Below are positions 35,401 through 45,081 of a DNA stretch of 64,000 bases, one piece after another. Each line of letters begins with the position of its first letter. Positions within the stretch are counted from its first letter, which is position 1. The position numbers were made by a program, and so were the translations under genes. The notes under the pieces were generated by a model. It was not told the DNA's origin and did no database searches. It saw only the letters and a program-made list of their open reading frames with translations. Source of the stretch: Toxoplasma gondii ME49 (Eukaryota; Apicomplexa; Conoidasida; Eucoccidiorida; Sarcocystidae); assembly GCF_000006565.2 (NCBI RefSeq), contig NC_031479.1:2878289-2942288 (forward strand), given 5' to 3'.

Positions 35401-37190
35401 CTGGCGATTTTGCGTGGACATGCAGCGAGGAGATGCCGGGGCAAGGTGTGGACCGCTTGGCCTTGGAAGAGCAACCGCCCAGGAGGCGTCTCAACAGCAG
35501 AATGGGTGTTTCCATTGCAGTCACTGGAGCTGTTTTCTGGGCACTCGGGGCTGGTGCGTGGGCTGGCCTCGCGCGTCTCCTCTCTCTCCGGCGCCTGGCC
35601 TCCGTCTTCTGCTGCGGCGCCTGCAGGCGCAGACAGACTTCTTCTTCAGAAGCGAGAGAGTTGCAAAGAAGACCCAAAGACGTTTGCGGAGAGGCGCGTT
35701 CAAAACGTAGTCTCTCGAGACGCGGAAACAAGCGCGCGGCGCGCTTCATCTTCCGATGCGCATGCACGGACGTCGACCACCAGGCCTCGTGTCTGGGGTT
35801 GGCCGAGCAGGGGGGCAACCTGGGCGTGGAGCTGGGCCTTGCTGGGGAGAACAGCTTGGACCGGAGAGTCAGGAAGGACCGTGCGTTTCTGCGCGACGAC
35901 GCAGCGGTACCAGACGTCGGCGGAAACGTCCTGATCTTCTTCAATCCGAATGCGGGCTACCTGGAGACCGCTGCAGTCATCGGCGATGGCGAACTGAACT
36001 TTTACCGGAGTCGAGGCGTGAGCGTTCTCCTCTTCAACTACAGAGGCTTCGGACGCTCCGCCGGAAAGTCCAGTCCCGCGTCTCTGCTCTCCGACGCAGC
36101 GGCTGTCTACCGCTTCGTCGCCTCGTGGCCGGGTGTACGTACAGTCGGCGTCCACGGCAGGTCGATCGGAGGCATGCCCGCGATCTTCCTCGCCCTCAGG
36201 CAGCGATACATTCGGCGCAGGCTCCTCGCCTCCGACTTGCCGCTGGCTCTCTCCCCTGATTCAGACTCTTCTCCGTGCTTGAGAGAAGCACTGGGCGTCC
36301 CCCGCATCTCCTTCCTCTGCGCGGATCGGACCTTTTCCTCTCTCCCGGACGCGGCGGGGGGCCTCCTTGGCTCCTGGGCCTACTGGGGTGTACGGGGAGC
36401 TGCGTTGACAGCACACGTCGGCTTTTCGCTCTCGCGCTTCTTCTTGGGCGCGCGGAGGAGACAGATGGCGGTTCGGGAGAAGGAGAGCCAGCGGCAAGGA
36501 GACGGCAACTCGCGCGGAGACCCCCTTGCGGAGCCCAGCCGCTTCGTCAAGGTGTCTAGACACGCTGGCGAGGCGCGAAGCGAGGAGACAGACGCGGAGC
36601 TGGAAGCCGGCTCTCTGGATGAAGACGCCCGAGAGGCCGCCCGGAGCTGCCGGCTCGGCGCGAGAAGTGTGCATGCGTTTCTCGCATGCACCAACGTCCA
36701 CAAAGTGCTCATCGCCGACCCCCAGGACGAGGTCGTCCGCGACGCAGCGTCGCTCAAGGCCGGCGTCGCTCGCGCGCTCCTCACGCGCCGCCGGGAGACC
36801 ACACGCCGGGCCTTGGTGCATGCGCTGATGGCGGAGCGCCTGAAGGTCCGGACAAGCTTCGCGGGTGGCTTCGAAGACCGGACAGACAGCGACCCTTCTC
36901 TGCCCTCGGCGCCGCTCCTCGGAGAGGCAGCCGAGAAGGAAGGCATGTGCGTACAATTGGCAGGAGGCGAGAAGCCCGGTGGGGCTCGGAGGCTCCAAAC
37001 TGCATGCAGCGACGCTCGCCGGCATGCCAGGGGGGCAGGCGTCAGCGGACCGAGGGGAGACAGCAGTTCGAGCAGCGAGGAAGAGACTCACGCTCTCTGC
37101 AGACGAAGAGCCACGCGTGTGAGGAGAAAGAGACAAGGGGGGAAGGTGGAGACAGCGCGGTGGAGGAAGCAAGAGAGGAAATCGAACTGA
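32433..37190 (+). CDS. Giant ABHD16/BAT5-like alpha/beta-hydrolase
   Basis: An unbroken frame from ATG 32433 gives 1585 aa; no intron is required, though short ones in the disordered parts cannot be excluded. Residues about 48-86 form long hydrophobic membrane helices, as in ABHD16 lipases. The hydrolase core lies near the C-terminus: VLIFFNPNAGYLE (oxyanion, like the NAGFYE of ABHD16A), LLFNYRGFGRSAG, and the nucleophile elbow VHGRSIGGM with Ser at about 1244. ADPQDEVV holds the likely acid at about 1432. The catalytic His is not obvious; one candidate is in RALVHALMAE. About 1100 aa of Ser/Arg/Glu-rich sequence separate membrane and catalytic parts. ABHD16A is a phosphatidylserine lipase; substrate here is inference. 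Palindrome copies are read as EVYVHS (35282) and GVRT (36132). Confidence 0.65.
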   Translation: MSVRFGPLFFARLRACFLSCSKWVLAPVCRALKPAVASSVRFAAANAFPLVLCCGFFAVFLLFLFLFSFFCSVLIGGLFASFFALAVLYNITTAMLFPGSSAFFRRQLELQFCSAAISPFKTHIGVLERLLSFLLYQAYLRETSEWGSERHDACERTATQRLRPSEFHDEASPPASAHLPEVPRARPFVFPRWPAVTSLPPSPASFLSSSAPTRPSSSLPQDPRGACEASASRLRLLAPFPPPLLLAPERSPSLSAGGSRAVPWLPTSAAALPEELVTDLTVAEVRESCLALSSLLRTMECARRKIRENDSASSPAAGSPGRSLAASDAERAESAREPLSKKSPGDSFEDIELSVAPADLWDGAPPPSAALGPQRLGADAAEESPAPEGAEREDAEAEKRPGVQLGWESEDTPRLASHQRGELTWQQEDVFYHGSQLLFHLMHLSVVVKPRASSSSSEKSRISLSHYSTESIAWPFLALLGLIKASPECSRHPTETWSPLRATPSSLDGDSLPGGLSDSTPDAVLRDPSLCASSLAPSPSPLPPPPLSASASQLALAGVACAGGDIESGRRPWGGRASRVEWPLFHCAAALFHLRQLLLFLSPHLPARSADARVRRRRSSADCAASDLGILDVPPLASLPRSLLRLLIPPPLSSFLLLAGELEETQGGTELWIPVSEAQALRLLLSAVLLPFALAKGTVCRWFTRGRGGARARHLLPDAGLEASRRLEAHGKTEEARALESRCEQKGGTRRGRDAALADLLKADASIAAPGTIGYGRRRLESSDVLQASLSLSADVSSSPSCAFPAKSSRWARRLGGRLGAWLDPERRLYLHAVFFPAPNTHWLLPSTAFASPPAFRSFSPCTPAAAQPFRACENACSRRLYTEANCLLPFVPVAASAGACACCRAPLELPHDADKPKSRLPSLSNSPRARLTYRLFLLYTQLQRQEQVEVYVHSGSDEETGGTAASRNLRSVGRGESRTLQRRERSGDSGDFAWTCSEEMPGQGVDRLALEEQPPRRRLNSRMGVSIAVTGAVFWALGAGAWAGLARLLSLRRLASVFCCGACRRRQTSSSEARELQRRPKDVCGEARSKRSLSRRGNKRAARFIFRCACTDVDHQASCLGLAEQGGNLGVELGLAGENSLDRRVRKDRAFLRDDAAVPDVGGNVLIFFNPNAGYLETAAVIGDGELNFYRSRGVSVLLFNYRGFGRSAGKSSPASLLSDAAAVYRFVASWPGVRTVGVHGRSIGGMPAIFLALRQRYIRRRLLASDLPLALSPDSDSSPCLREALGVPRISFLCADRTFSSLPDAAGGLLGSWAYWGVRGAALTAHVGFSLSRFFLGARRRQMAVREKESQRQGDGNSRGDPLAEPSRFVKVSRHAGEARSEETDAELEAGSLDEDAREAARSCRLGARSVHAFLACTNVHKVLIADPQDEVVRDAASLKAGVARALLTRRRETTRRALVHALMAERLKVRTSFAGGFEDRTDSDPSLPSAPLLGEAAEKEGMCVQLAGGEKPGGARRLQTACSDARRHARGAGVSGPRGDSSSSSEEETHALCRRRATRVRRKRQGGKVETARWRKQERKSN

Positions 37191-37245
37191 GGGAGAAGCC
37201 GATCTCACTGAGGGAGAAGCCGATCTCGCTGAGGGAGAAGAAGCA
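37183..37245. repeat. Three tandem 21-bp units
   Basis: The unit CTGAGGGAGAAGCCGATCTCA is present two and a half to three times around the hydrolase stop codon (37188-37190), so the copies are mostly 3' UTR. Confidence 0.8.
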
Positions 37246-37675
37246 GAGAGGGGAGGGAGAAGGAGACTTGTAGATCGTGCAAGCGATACGTTCGCTTCCT
37301 TTGAGAAGAAAAGCACTAGGAGACATGGCAGAGAAGTCGATTTGTTCTCAGTTGCGTCGTGGTTTCTGCGCATCCCAGAAAGACGTCGAGACATCTGCAT
37401 GAGGATTTCGTTCTTCGACTTCTTACTTCGTTGAGGATCGCCTTTCCGTTTCATACCCATCCGAGGAGGGCGTAGACACGGCTTTGCCGCAGAGGCTATT
37501 TGATATCACCTCGCGGCGTTTTTTTGTCTCTCTTTTCATCTCCTGTACACCAGGCAAGATCGCATCCTTATTGGGGCGAAGTGGCGGAAACCGTTTTTCG
37601 ATTGTGAAGAAGTTTTTGTGAACCTCTGCTGTCGCTTCTCAATTGTTTTTTGCGTTCATTTCTCTCCGCGACTCA

Positions 37676-37985
37676 GGCTGTTCGGTCTCTCCACCGCCTC
37701 CTGTCTTCCTCGTCGCTGCCGACGGCGATCACGGCACGGAGTCCACCGAGTTCGGTCGTGCGCGCTTCCGCGAGCTTCGCTGCTTCTCGAACAGCGCATG
37801 AAACATGGCCTCTTTCTTGGCGCGGCGAGCGAGAGTTTAGCCCGCGAAGAAGTCGAGCTGAAGACTGGGGAGTCGACATGCATGCAGGCCCCGCCGCAGA
37901 GACTCCAGAAAGCGAGAAGGTCCTTCGGAGTCGCTGCGAGGAAGACGCCGCGGCTCTTCTCCACGAACGAGAACGAAAACGAAAG
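37676..37985 (+). CDS. Candidate upstream exon of the GCP-like gene
   Basis: Open stretch with a good acceptor (ctccgcgactcag) and donor (CGAAAG|gtgagg). Its phases do not fit directly onto the next exon at 38835, so an exon is missing between them or this belongs to the 5' UTR. Product Ser/Arg-rich, unrecognised. Confidence 0.3.
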
Positions 37986-37999
37986 GTGAGGACGAGAGA

Positions 38000-38370
38000 C
38001 TGACAGGGGGACGAGAGGGAGGAGGGAGGAACACAGAGCAAGGAAGATAAAAAAGAAGAGGGATGAGAGAGAGAGGGATACGGAGCAGATAGAGATAGAG
38101 AAGGAAATAGAGATAGAGAAGGAAGGAGGAGAGAGGAAGCAAGAGAGAGGAAGAAAGAGCAGGAGGGAGAGGGAGGAGAGATTGAGAAAGGAGAGGGAGC
38201 AAGGGGAAACGAGGGGAAGGGGAAACGAGAGGAGAGGAAGCAGAAAGAGAGAGATGTGGCGAGAGAGAGAACGTAAGAGAACTAGACAGGAAGGGCAAGA
38301 GTAGAGGGGAGACAGAAACAGAGAACAAGAGAAAGAGCGAGACAAAGAAACACAGAGAAATATTCAGATT
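38000..38370. repeat. Purine-rich (GA)n low-complexity tract
   Basis: About 370 bp almost purely A/G on the plus strand (GAGA, GGAA mixtures) in a probable intron. Confidence 0.8.
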
Positions 38371-38834
38371 TTCAGCGTCTGGCTTCATCGAGTTTCACTC
38401 TCGAGTCGCAGCTTCGCTGTGGCGCCTTGTGGAGGAGAAAGTAGGCTTTTTCCAGTGGTAGTCGCTTCCATGTGGATGCCGACGACAAAGGCCACCGTGG
38501 TCGCTTGTGTCTGTTTCTGAGATTCCTTTCCCTTTCTTCTCCCCGCGTTCCTCTTATCGCGACGGCGTCTGGGTTCTGGGAGCCGGGCGAGTCTCTGAGA
38601 GCGAGCGCGTATCGCGTGTGAAGGAAGGCCGAGAGTCGAATTTGAAGAGGATTCCGACTTTTCGACTCCAGGCGGTGGACGTCTCATGAAGACGTTGAAG
38701 CTTGTGTGTGAATTGCCCAGCATTCGACAAAACAGAGGTTTCGCATGAACCCTTCAAAGTATCTGCTCTGGCTTCGGCAGCGGTCTGGGCCGGACAAGGT
38801 CTAAGACAAGCCCCAACGTTTCCTTCTTTCTCAG

Positions 38835-41800
38835 ACGTCTCCGAATTGTTTTTCTCTGCGTACTTGCAGCGGCTTCTGCGCAGAGTGCCGGGGGCGTGGC
38901 GGCTGCTGGACGAGGTCGTGAACTGCGTGCGACTGTTGTCTCTCTCTGCTTCTGAAGGCGGAAGCCATTCCCCGCGTCTCCCCTCTGAAGATGGAGACGC
39001 AGACGTCTTGCTTTCCTTCTCGGCCTCGGAGGCCTCCGACGCGGCGAGCTCTTGCGAAGACGAAGAGGGATCTACGTCGACGACAGAGTCCCGAGAGAAG
39101 GGGATGAGGAGAAGCCGCAGATCTCTGCACCTGCGACATGAAGGGCGCCGAACGCTGTCGCGAAGAAAAGCCTCGCGACTCGAACGACATGCAGAGCACT
39201 TCCCTGCGTTGCGCGAGGTATGCATGAGGAAAGAAAAGAGACACAAAAAAAGGGAGCGCGGAGTCGGCTGCTTGCGATGGAGAGAGAGAGAAAGCGGTGG
39301 AGACCGGAAGTCGAGATGCTCGAGAAACGGTCTTCTCGCCCATCATGAAACCACCCGTTCACAACGACTCCTGCCTCACCAAATAGATCTGCTTTCTATC
39401 TCTACACCAATGTAGATTTCAGTCGAGCATCGATATCTCATACAGATATCCATCGCTACATGCCTGTCTTGGATGTCGGGGGAGAGAAAGGGACATGGAG
39501 GCTCTGTAGAGAAGCCGTTTCCATTCAGCATGTGTGCGTCCATTCGCGTGCTCTATGGGGGGTTCCGAGTTGCTGGTGTCACTGCATTTCTCTCCTGCGC
39601 TTCTTCTGTTCCTCCTTGCCTCTCCTTCTAGGTTCGTCCCCTGTTCTTCCTGTCTGTCTCGTCCTGTTTGTCTCGTCCTCTCCCTCTCTTCCTCTCCCTC
39701 TCTTCCTCTTCCTCTCGTCCTCTCCCTCTCTTCCTCTCCCTCTCTTCCTCTTCCTCTCGTCCTCTCCCTCTCTTCCTCTTCCTCTCGTCCTCTCCCTCTC
39801 TTCCTCTTCCTCTCGTCCTCTCCCTCTCTTCCTGTTTGTCTCGTCCTCTGCCTCTCTTCCTCTCTCTTTCTTTCTCCGTCTGCCTTCCTCTGCTTCTCAC
39901 CAAGTTTTTCTGATCTGCGCATGCAAACTTGGTTCCCTTCTCCAGGCGCTCCGAACGTGTGTGCGTCGCGTGAACGCCCGCTTGAGAGAGTCCGATACGA
40001 GTCCGTTTTCCTCGAACTTCTCGAGCAAAGACGACCTCGCTGCTTGCTCGGCTTCCGTGGAGGCGACGCCTCGGGGCGCATGCGGAGGCGACGTGGCGCA
40101 CAAGCCGTCGGGTGTATGTACAGCCCGACCCTGCACCCGACGGTCGAACGCTACTGTGTACACCGCAGTGGGCGGTTGCAGCGACGAGGAGAGCGAAGAG
40201 GGACTCGAAGACGCTCAGGAGGAGGAGGACGAGGTGAGTGGCGTTCCGGAGAGAAGACCGTCGCTGCTCTGTTTTCCCCAGAGACAGGACTCCCGACAGG
40301 TACCGAGACTTCTGCAGCGACCCCTGCCGCGAGTCCAGCTTTCTCTCCATGTTCTTGGGCTTCAGCACGACGCTGACGGTCCCGCTGTCTCTCCAACGGT
40401 GCCCGGCAACCTCGCCCAGGCGCCGAGCGCCGAAATGGAGATGCCGCTTTCTTCTCCGTGTGCTTCTTTCCCCGCGACGCCTGGCGGAAACTCCTGCCCT
40501 TCCTCGGAAGTGACGCGACACCCGCTCCACCTCAGAGACGCCTCAGATCCTTCCTCTTTTTCAGAACTCTCCGTCCCCGTAAAAGCCGACGCCCCCCGAC
40601 GAGGATCGCACACAGAGGCTCCGACGGACAGAGTGTCTCCGAGAGAGCCTGCGAGGTTGAACTCGATTTCGAGGTCTGGAGCGTCGCTGAAACTGGTTTT
40701 TCTCTCGCAGCAGACGACTCAGGTTCCGCCGCAGACTCTGGGGAGAGAGCCGCTGGTGGAGGTCGTAACAGAGGCTCACCTCACTGCCTGTTTCTTTCCG
40801 CATGTCGCTGCCCTGCTGGCGGCTCTGGGGTCTGTGCTGGCGACGGGAGTGGACGCGGGGGGGATGTCCCTGGGAGCTGTGCTTTCTCAAGCTGCAGAAA
40901 AGACCGGCAAACGAGACCATCCTGGCCTCACTCAATTCGCCGACATCCTCCGCGTCTGGGGCGCACAGCGGCCCGCGCCGGTGTCCGAGAAGGAAGAGGA
41001 GACGCGAGTCCAGAAACTCTTCAGCACCCTTCGAGAGGAGCTACGCAAAGACGCTCGAAAAACCGAGCAATCGTGCGACGGCGGCTCAGGCGAAAGTCAG
41101 GGAGGGGAGGCGGGAGCGTGGAACAGATGCGTGAGCAGAGAGAGTCCAGGAGAACGGAGAGAGCGAGACGAAACGAACAGAACCTTTGCATCTCTTGCTC
41201 TCTCTTTCCGTCGAGAAATCGCTGTGCTGTCGGGTCTCGCCGCCAATCTTTCCACCTGCACGCATTCGCACACACCCGAGAAGTTGCATTCGTCGGTCGG
41301 AGATTCTTCGCGCTTCTTTGTTCCTCAAGCAGCGACTCTTCCGTCCTCTCGCTTCTCTTCTCGTTCCCACTCCTCTTCCCAGTTGTCTCCGCGACTGTCT
41401 CCGGTGTCTCCGCGAGTGTCTTTGTCTGTGGGAGACGGCGGTTCGGCGAGAGATCCGTTTCCTTCGGCTGTCGACTTGCATGGCGTCTTCGCTGCGGCTG
41501 AGGCAGAGGCAGAGTCCTGGGAGAGAGAGCGTTTGAGCGGGGTTCGACAGGAGAGAGGCGTTCTCTTTGCTCTGCTTGGCATTTTTGTCACTGAAGGCGA
41601 GGACCTTCTTCTCTGCCGGGAAGTCCAGGAAGACCTGCTCACTTTGCTGCACATGAAAGGGTCTCTGATCGAGCGCGAGTTGCGAGAGCAGGGGGGCGTC
41701 CTCTCTCCAGAGAAGAGCGGAACTCGAGAAGAAGCTTTCGTTTCCGAGGAGAGAGCAGCGGTTTCCAGAAGCGCGTCTGCATGCGTTGTCGCAGACTTGT

Positions 41801-43508
41801 CGAGGCAGCTCACGGAGTGCGTCCAGACACTCCGATCGTCGTCGCGTCGTTCCATCGAACTGACAGAGCGCAGGCGGGAAGGAGACACACAGACGGAGGC
41901 GGAGACCGCGCGGAAGCGAGGGGGGGACTGTGGGCTTGAAGTGGACGAAGCGCTCGACGAGAACAGAGAGCGAGGCGTCTCGCGAGCAGCCCAGCGCAAG
42001 ATCGTTCAACTCCTTCGAGATGTCTTGCAAGCCGAAGGAGACAAGCAAGAACTCTTCTCCGCGCTGTCTCAGCGAGAGGCAAGAGCCGCCAGGGGATCGC
42101 ACCGGAAGCGCGGGCAGAACCTGCCCCCCTCTTCCCTGCTGCTGCCTCTCGCCTGCGAACTGGGCTTCTCTTCGGTCCGACGCATGCTGCGTTGCATTCA
42201 ACAAACGGCAGAGCGACAGACAGCACGAGACGAGGCGGAGCTCCTCGAGGGCCGCAACGCTCGCAGGTGGGGACTTGAGCACAGTCACGGAGACGAGAGA
42301 GACACCTCGAGAGGCGCGCGAGACGCGGACCATGCAGGAGACGAGCGACTTCCGTCTCTCCCGTCCACGCGCGCTCTCTCAGAGCCTTTGGACGCAGAAA
42401 GAGAAGACAAAGGGGAAGAAGTTCACGAGAGACTCACACACATCGTCGGCATTTCGCACTGGGCAGACTGCCTCGCGGCCTTCATGCGGTAAGACGCTCT
42501 CGCATGCAAGGTCACTGTCAGGTCACTGTCTGGATCGCAGGTCTATTTGCGCCTGGAAGTTCGCAGGGGTTCTTTCTTAGGGAGTTCCCTGAGTCTTTGG
42601 ACGCGAACGAATCAAGCCAGTGGGTGGAGTGGCACAACTGTGCGTGTGAGAGGCGTTTGGGGTGTTGTATCTCTTGCCTAGTTTAGCTGAGAAACGACTC
42701 TTTTCTCCGGAGATTTTTTTTGCCATTCATGCGTGAGCTTCGTGGAGGATGTTCGCGAGAGAAGTTGCGTGATCCTCTCCGCCGCGTCGTTCTTCGTTTC
42801 TCGACAGCCTCCTCAATGGGTTCCTGATTTGCTTGTTCCCTTCTCCACAGCCTTCAGGCTCTTGTCAGTGTATATCGACTTCGCACTGCTCTTCGACGCT
42901 ACGCCGCTTTCTTCCTACTTCTCTACCGCAAGACCCTGTACCCACCGCCTTTTCTCTCTTCTCTGTCTCCTTCCCGATCCGCTTCCCTCTCTTCATCTGG
43001 CTGTTCTCCGCTCTCTTCTCCTCGCTCTTCTTCTTCTCCTCGCCATCGGTCCCCTTCGAGCAGTGTCTTTCTCGAAGAAGAGAACTTGTGCTCGCGCTTC
43101 GACTTGGGGGACAGAGGAAGCTGCAGAACTCTCCGGCGCGGAACCGAGGACGGTGCGATGGAAGAGCTCCCTCTAGCCGGCTCGGAGACAGACACCCAAG
43201 TGCCTGTGGTTCCTTCGCGCGCTTCTCCTCGCGAGTCTGCACACGAGGCACAGCGGAACAGACTCGAAAGAAGAGTGAAGAAGAGAGAGAGCAGAGAGAA
43301 GAGGAGAAAAAGCAGAGACAGAAGTGAGACTCTGGCGGAGGCGAAACTTCTCGAAGATATCGCGCGATCCAGAGCCCTCTGGATGCTTCAACAGGAGTTG
43401 CTCCTCTTCGTTGGGGAACGCATGTCAAGTCTCCTCGATTTTGCCGACTGTCTATGGAGGTGAGAGAGTCGAAGAGCAAGAATGCAATTACAACCTTCCA
43501 CTGATGTA

Positions 43509-43539
<31 letters not shown>

Positions 43540-45081
43540 GCCTATATATGTATATGTTTGTAGGTCTATATATGTGTACATGCCTACAGATACGTATTTA
43601 TACAAAAAGATATATATATATATATATCTGCACATATATTCAAATACACCTTCAAATGTATATGCATATATATATGCATATTTGTACATGTGTGTGTATA
43701 TGTATGGTGGTATCTGTGTATGTGGGGATGAGTGCTTCGTAGTGGTTTGTCTGTCCAAATTATCAGTCTTTTCTGAAGGACGCTGTAGCTTGTTGAATAT
43801 CGGAGAGTCCTTCTTTCCGGAGTTTTGCTAGAAGTCTCGGATTTCACTGTCCGACTGGTCTTTTCATGTTGCGAGGACGCTGCACTCATCAACGATGACG
43901 GTGTGGTGGAAGAGCAGAACCTCTCCTCGAATACACTTGGATTCGGCTAGAGATGAAAGAAGAGAAATCATACGAAAGGGGAGAGAGAGCAGCCCCCGTG
44001 TGCCTCAGGAATCGGAGAGGAGAGAGACGCGAGAAGCAGCGCGGAGAGAGAGAGAGAGCAGGGACGCTTCTCTCTGCGCAGAATAAAAGAAGAGAAAGGA
44101 AATGTACCTGCGCCCTGTGCTCTTGTCGACAACACCACTTGCTCTCCTCTGTGTGGGGTGGAGACCTCTGGAGTCGAGACGCAGTGAGCTTGTGATTTGT
44201 TTCGGAATTTCTCTGTGTGCATGCGAATCCGTTGAAGAAGTTGCGTCGGCGGATGAACGCTCTTGAACGCTCTTGTCTCACTTTTCTGCTTGCAGCGCCT
44301 ATTTAGAGTTCCCAGTTGTCGAGGGCCATTTCTCTCCGCTGTTGCCGATGGAGAGCGGAGAAGAGAGCAGAGATCCAAGTGGAGACAAAACGGCGGAAGC
44401 AAGTGGACTAAAGAGCGGAGAGAAAAACAAGCAGGCTCGTGAGATGTTCAGAACACACCAGCTGACAAGCGAGGGACGGCCGACCGAAGCTGTCGACAGT
44501 GGAGAGACCAAGGTCGCAAAACAACGGTGAGGAAAGACGCACGCGAGAAGACCGTGAAAGACGAGAGACGAAGAACGTCAAGGAGGGTGAAAAAGACAAG
44601 AGAAAAAATGAAACGGAGAAGCCGAGTGAGTGACAGGAGACTCAGGTGGATTACGTAGATGCATGCATGGGAATGCGCCCAGATAGAGAAGCACACGCAT
44701 ATACATATATATATATATATATATACATGTACATATATATATATATATATATGCATGTACATTTCTTTGCATCGGCATCACTGCAAGCATATATATATAT
44801 ATATATATATGTAACGCACGCCTGAGTTACGAGGAGATGAGTGTGTCTCCGTTTTCTCCTGTTGGTTGCTTGTGCATGCGTTCTGTGTCGATTTTTGTTC
44901 TTGCAGATGTCCCTTCTGCGTTTCGCCTCCATGTTCATCGACTTTTCGTTCGGCTGGGCACCTGCTCCCTTCGACTGCGGGGCACAACGGGCCTTTGAGC
45001 GACGCGGAGTTTCTTCTGCTTCACCTCCACCTTCTCGCCTCGAACTTCATCGATCCTGGGAAGTTCGCCTTGACGTTCTAG
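38835..45081 (+). CDS. Gamma-tubulin complex component (GCP/Spc97-98)-like protein, 5' end unresolved
   Basis: Phase-consistent exons: 38835-39217, 39946-40233, 40282-42488, 42851-43459, 44296-44526, 44907-45081 (stop TAG 45079). These code for about 1297 aa, with the start further upstream. The C-terminal half follows the GCP pattern: FALLGIFVTEGEDLLL resembles the IKDFYLLGRGELF segment of GCP4, VSVYRLRTALRRYAAF the KYLLSVRRVQAEL helix, and SRALWMLQQELLLFVGERM plus SAYLEFPVVEGHFSPLL the R..M.FLV..LQYYLQVDVLE..F..LL region spanning two exons. It ends LLLHLHLLASNFIDPGKF. GCPs assemble gamma-tubulin into microtubule-nucleating complexes. Long Ser/Glu-rich insertions separate conserved helices, and one C-terminal helix appears missing, perhaps an unrecognised exon. 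Which GCP paralogue it is remains open. Confidence 0.52.
39605..39900. repeat. CT-rich minisatellite in GCP intron
   Basis: Imperfect tandem units of CTCTTCCTCTTCCTCTCGTC and CTCTCCCTCTCTTC type repeat across nearly 300 bp between the exons ending at 39217 and starting at 39946. It is translated as monotonous leucine/serine repeats in every frame, so it is not coding. Confidence 0.85.
43505..43720. repeat. TA/ATAC microsatellite in GCP intron
   Basis: Several (TA)n runs with TGTATA and CATATA units between exons ending 43459 and starting 44296. Confidence 0.75.
44698..44815. repeat. TA microsatellites in last GCP intron
   Basis: Three (TA)n blocks joined by short CATGTAC spacers, 100-200 bp upstream of the final exon. 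Confidence 0.75.

Noticed and set aside
39628..40530. Long minus-strand ORF full of RGREEEEERERTRG repeats
   Set aside because: It is the antisense of the CT-rich intronic minisatellite; repeat periodicity alone keeps it open, and the plus-strand splice chain of the GCP-like gene explains the flanks.
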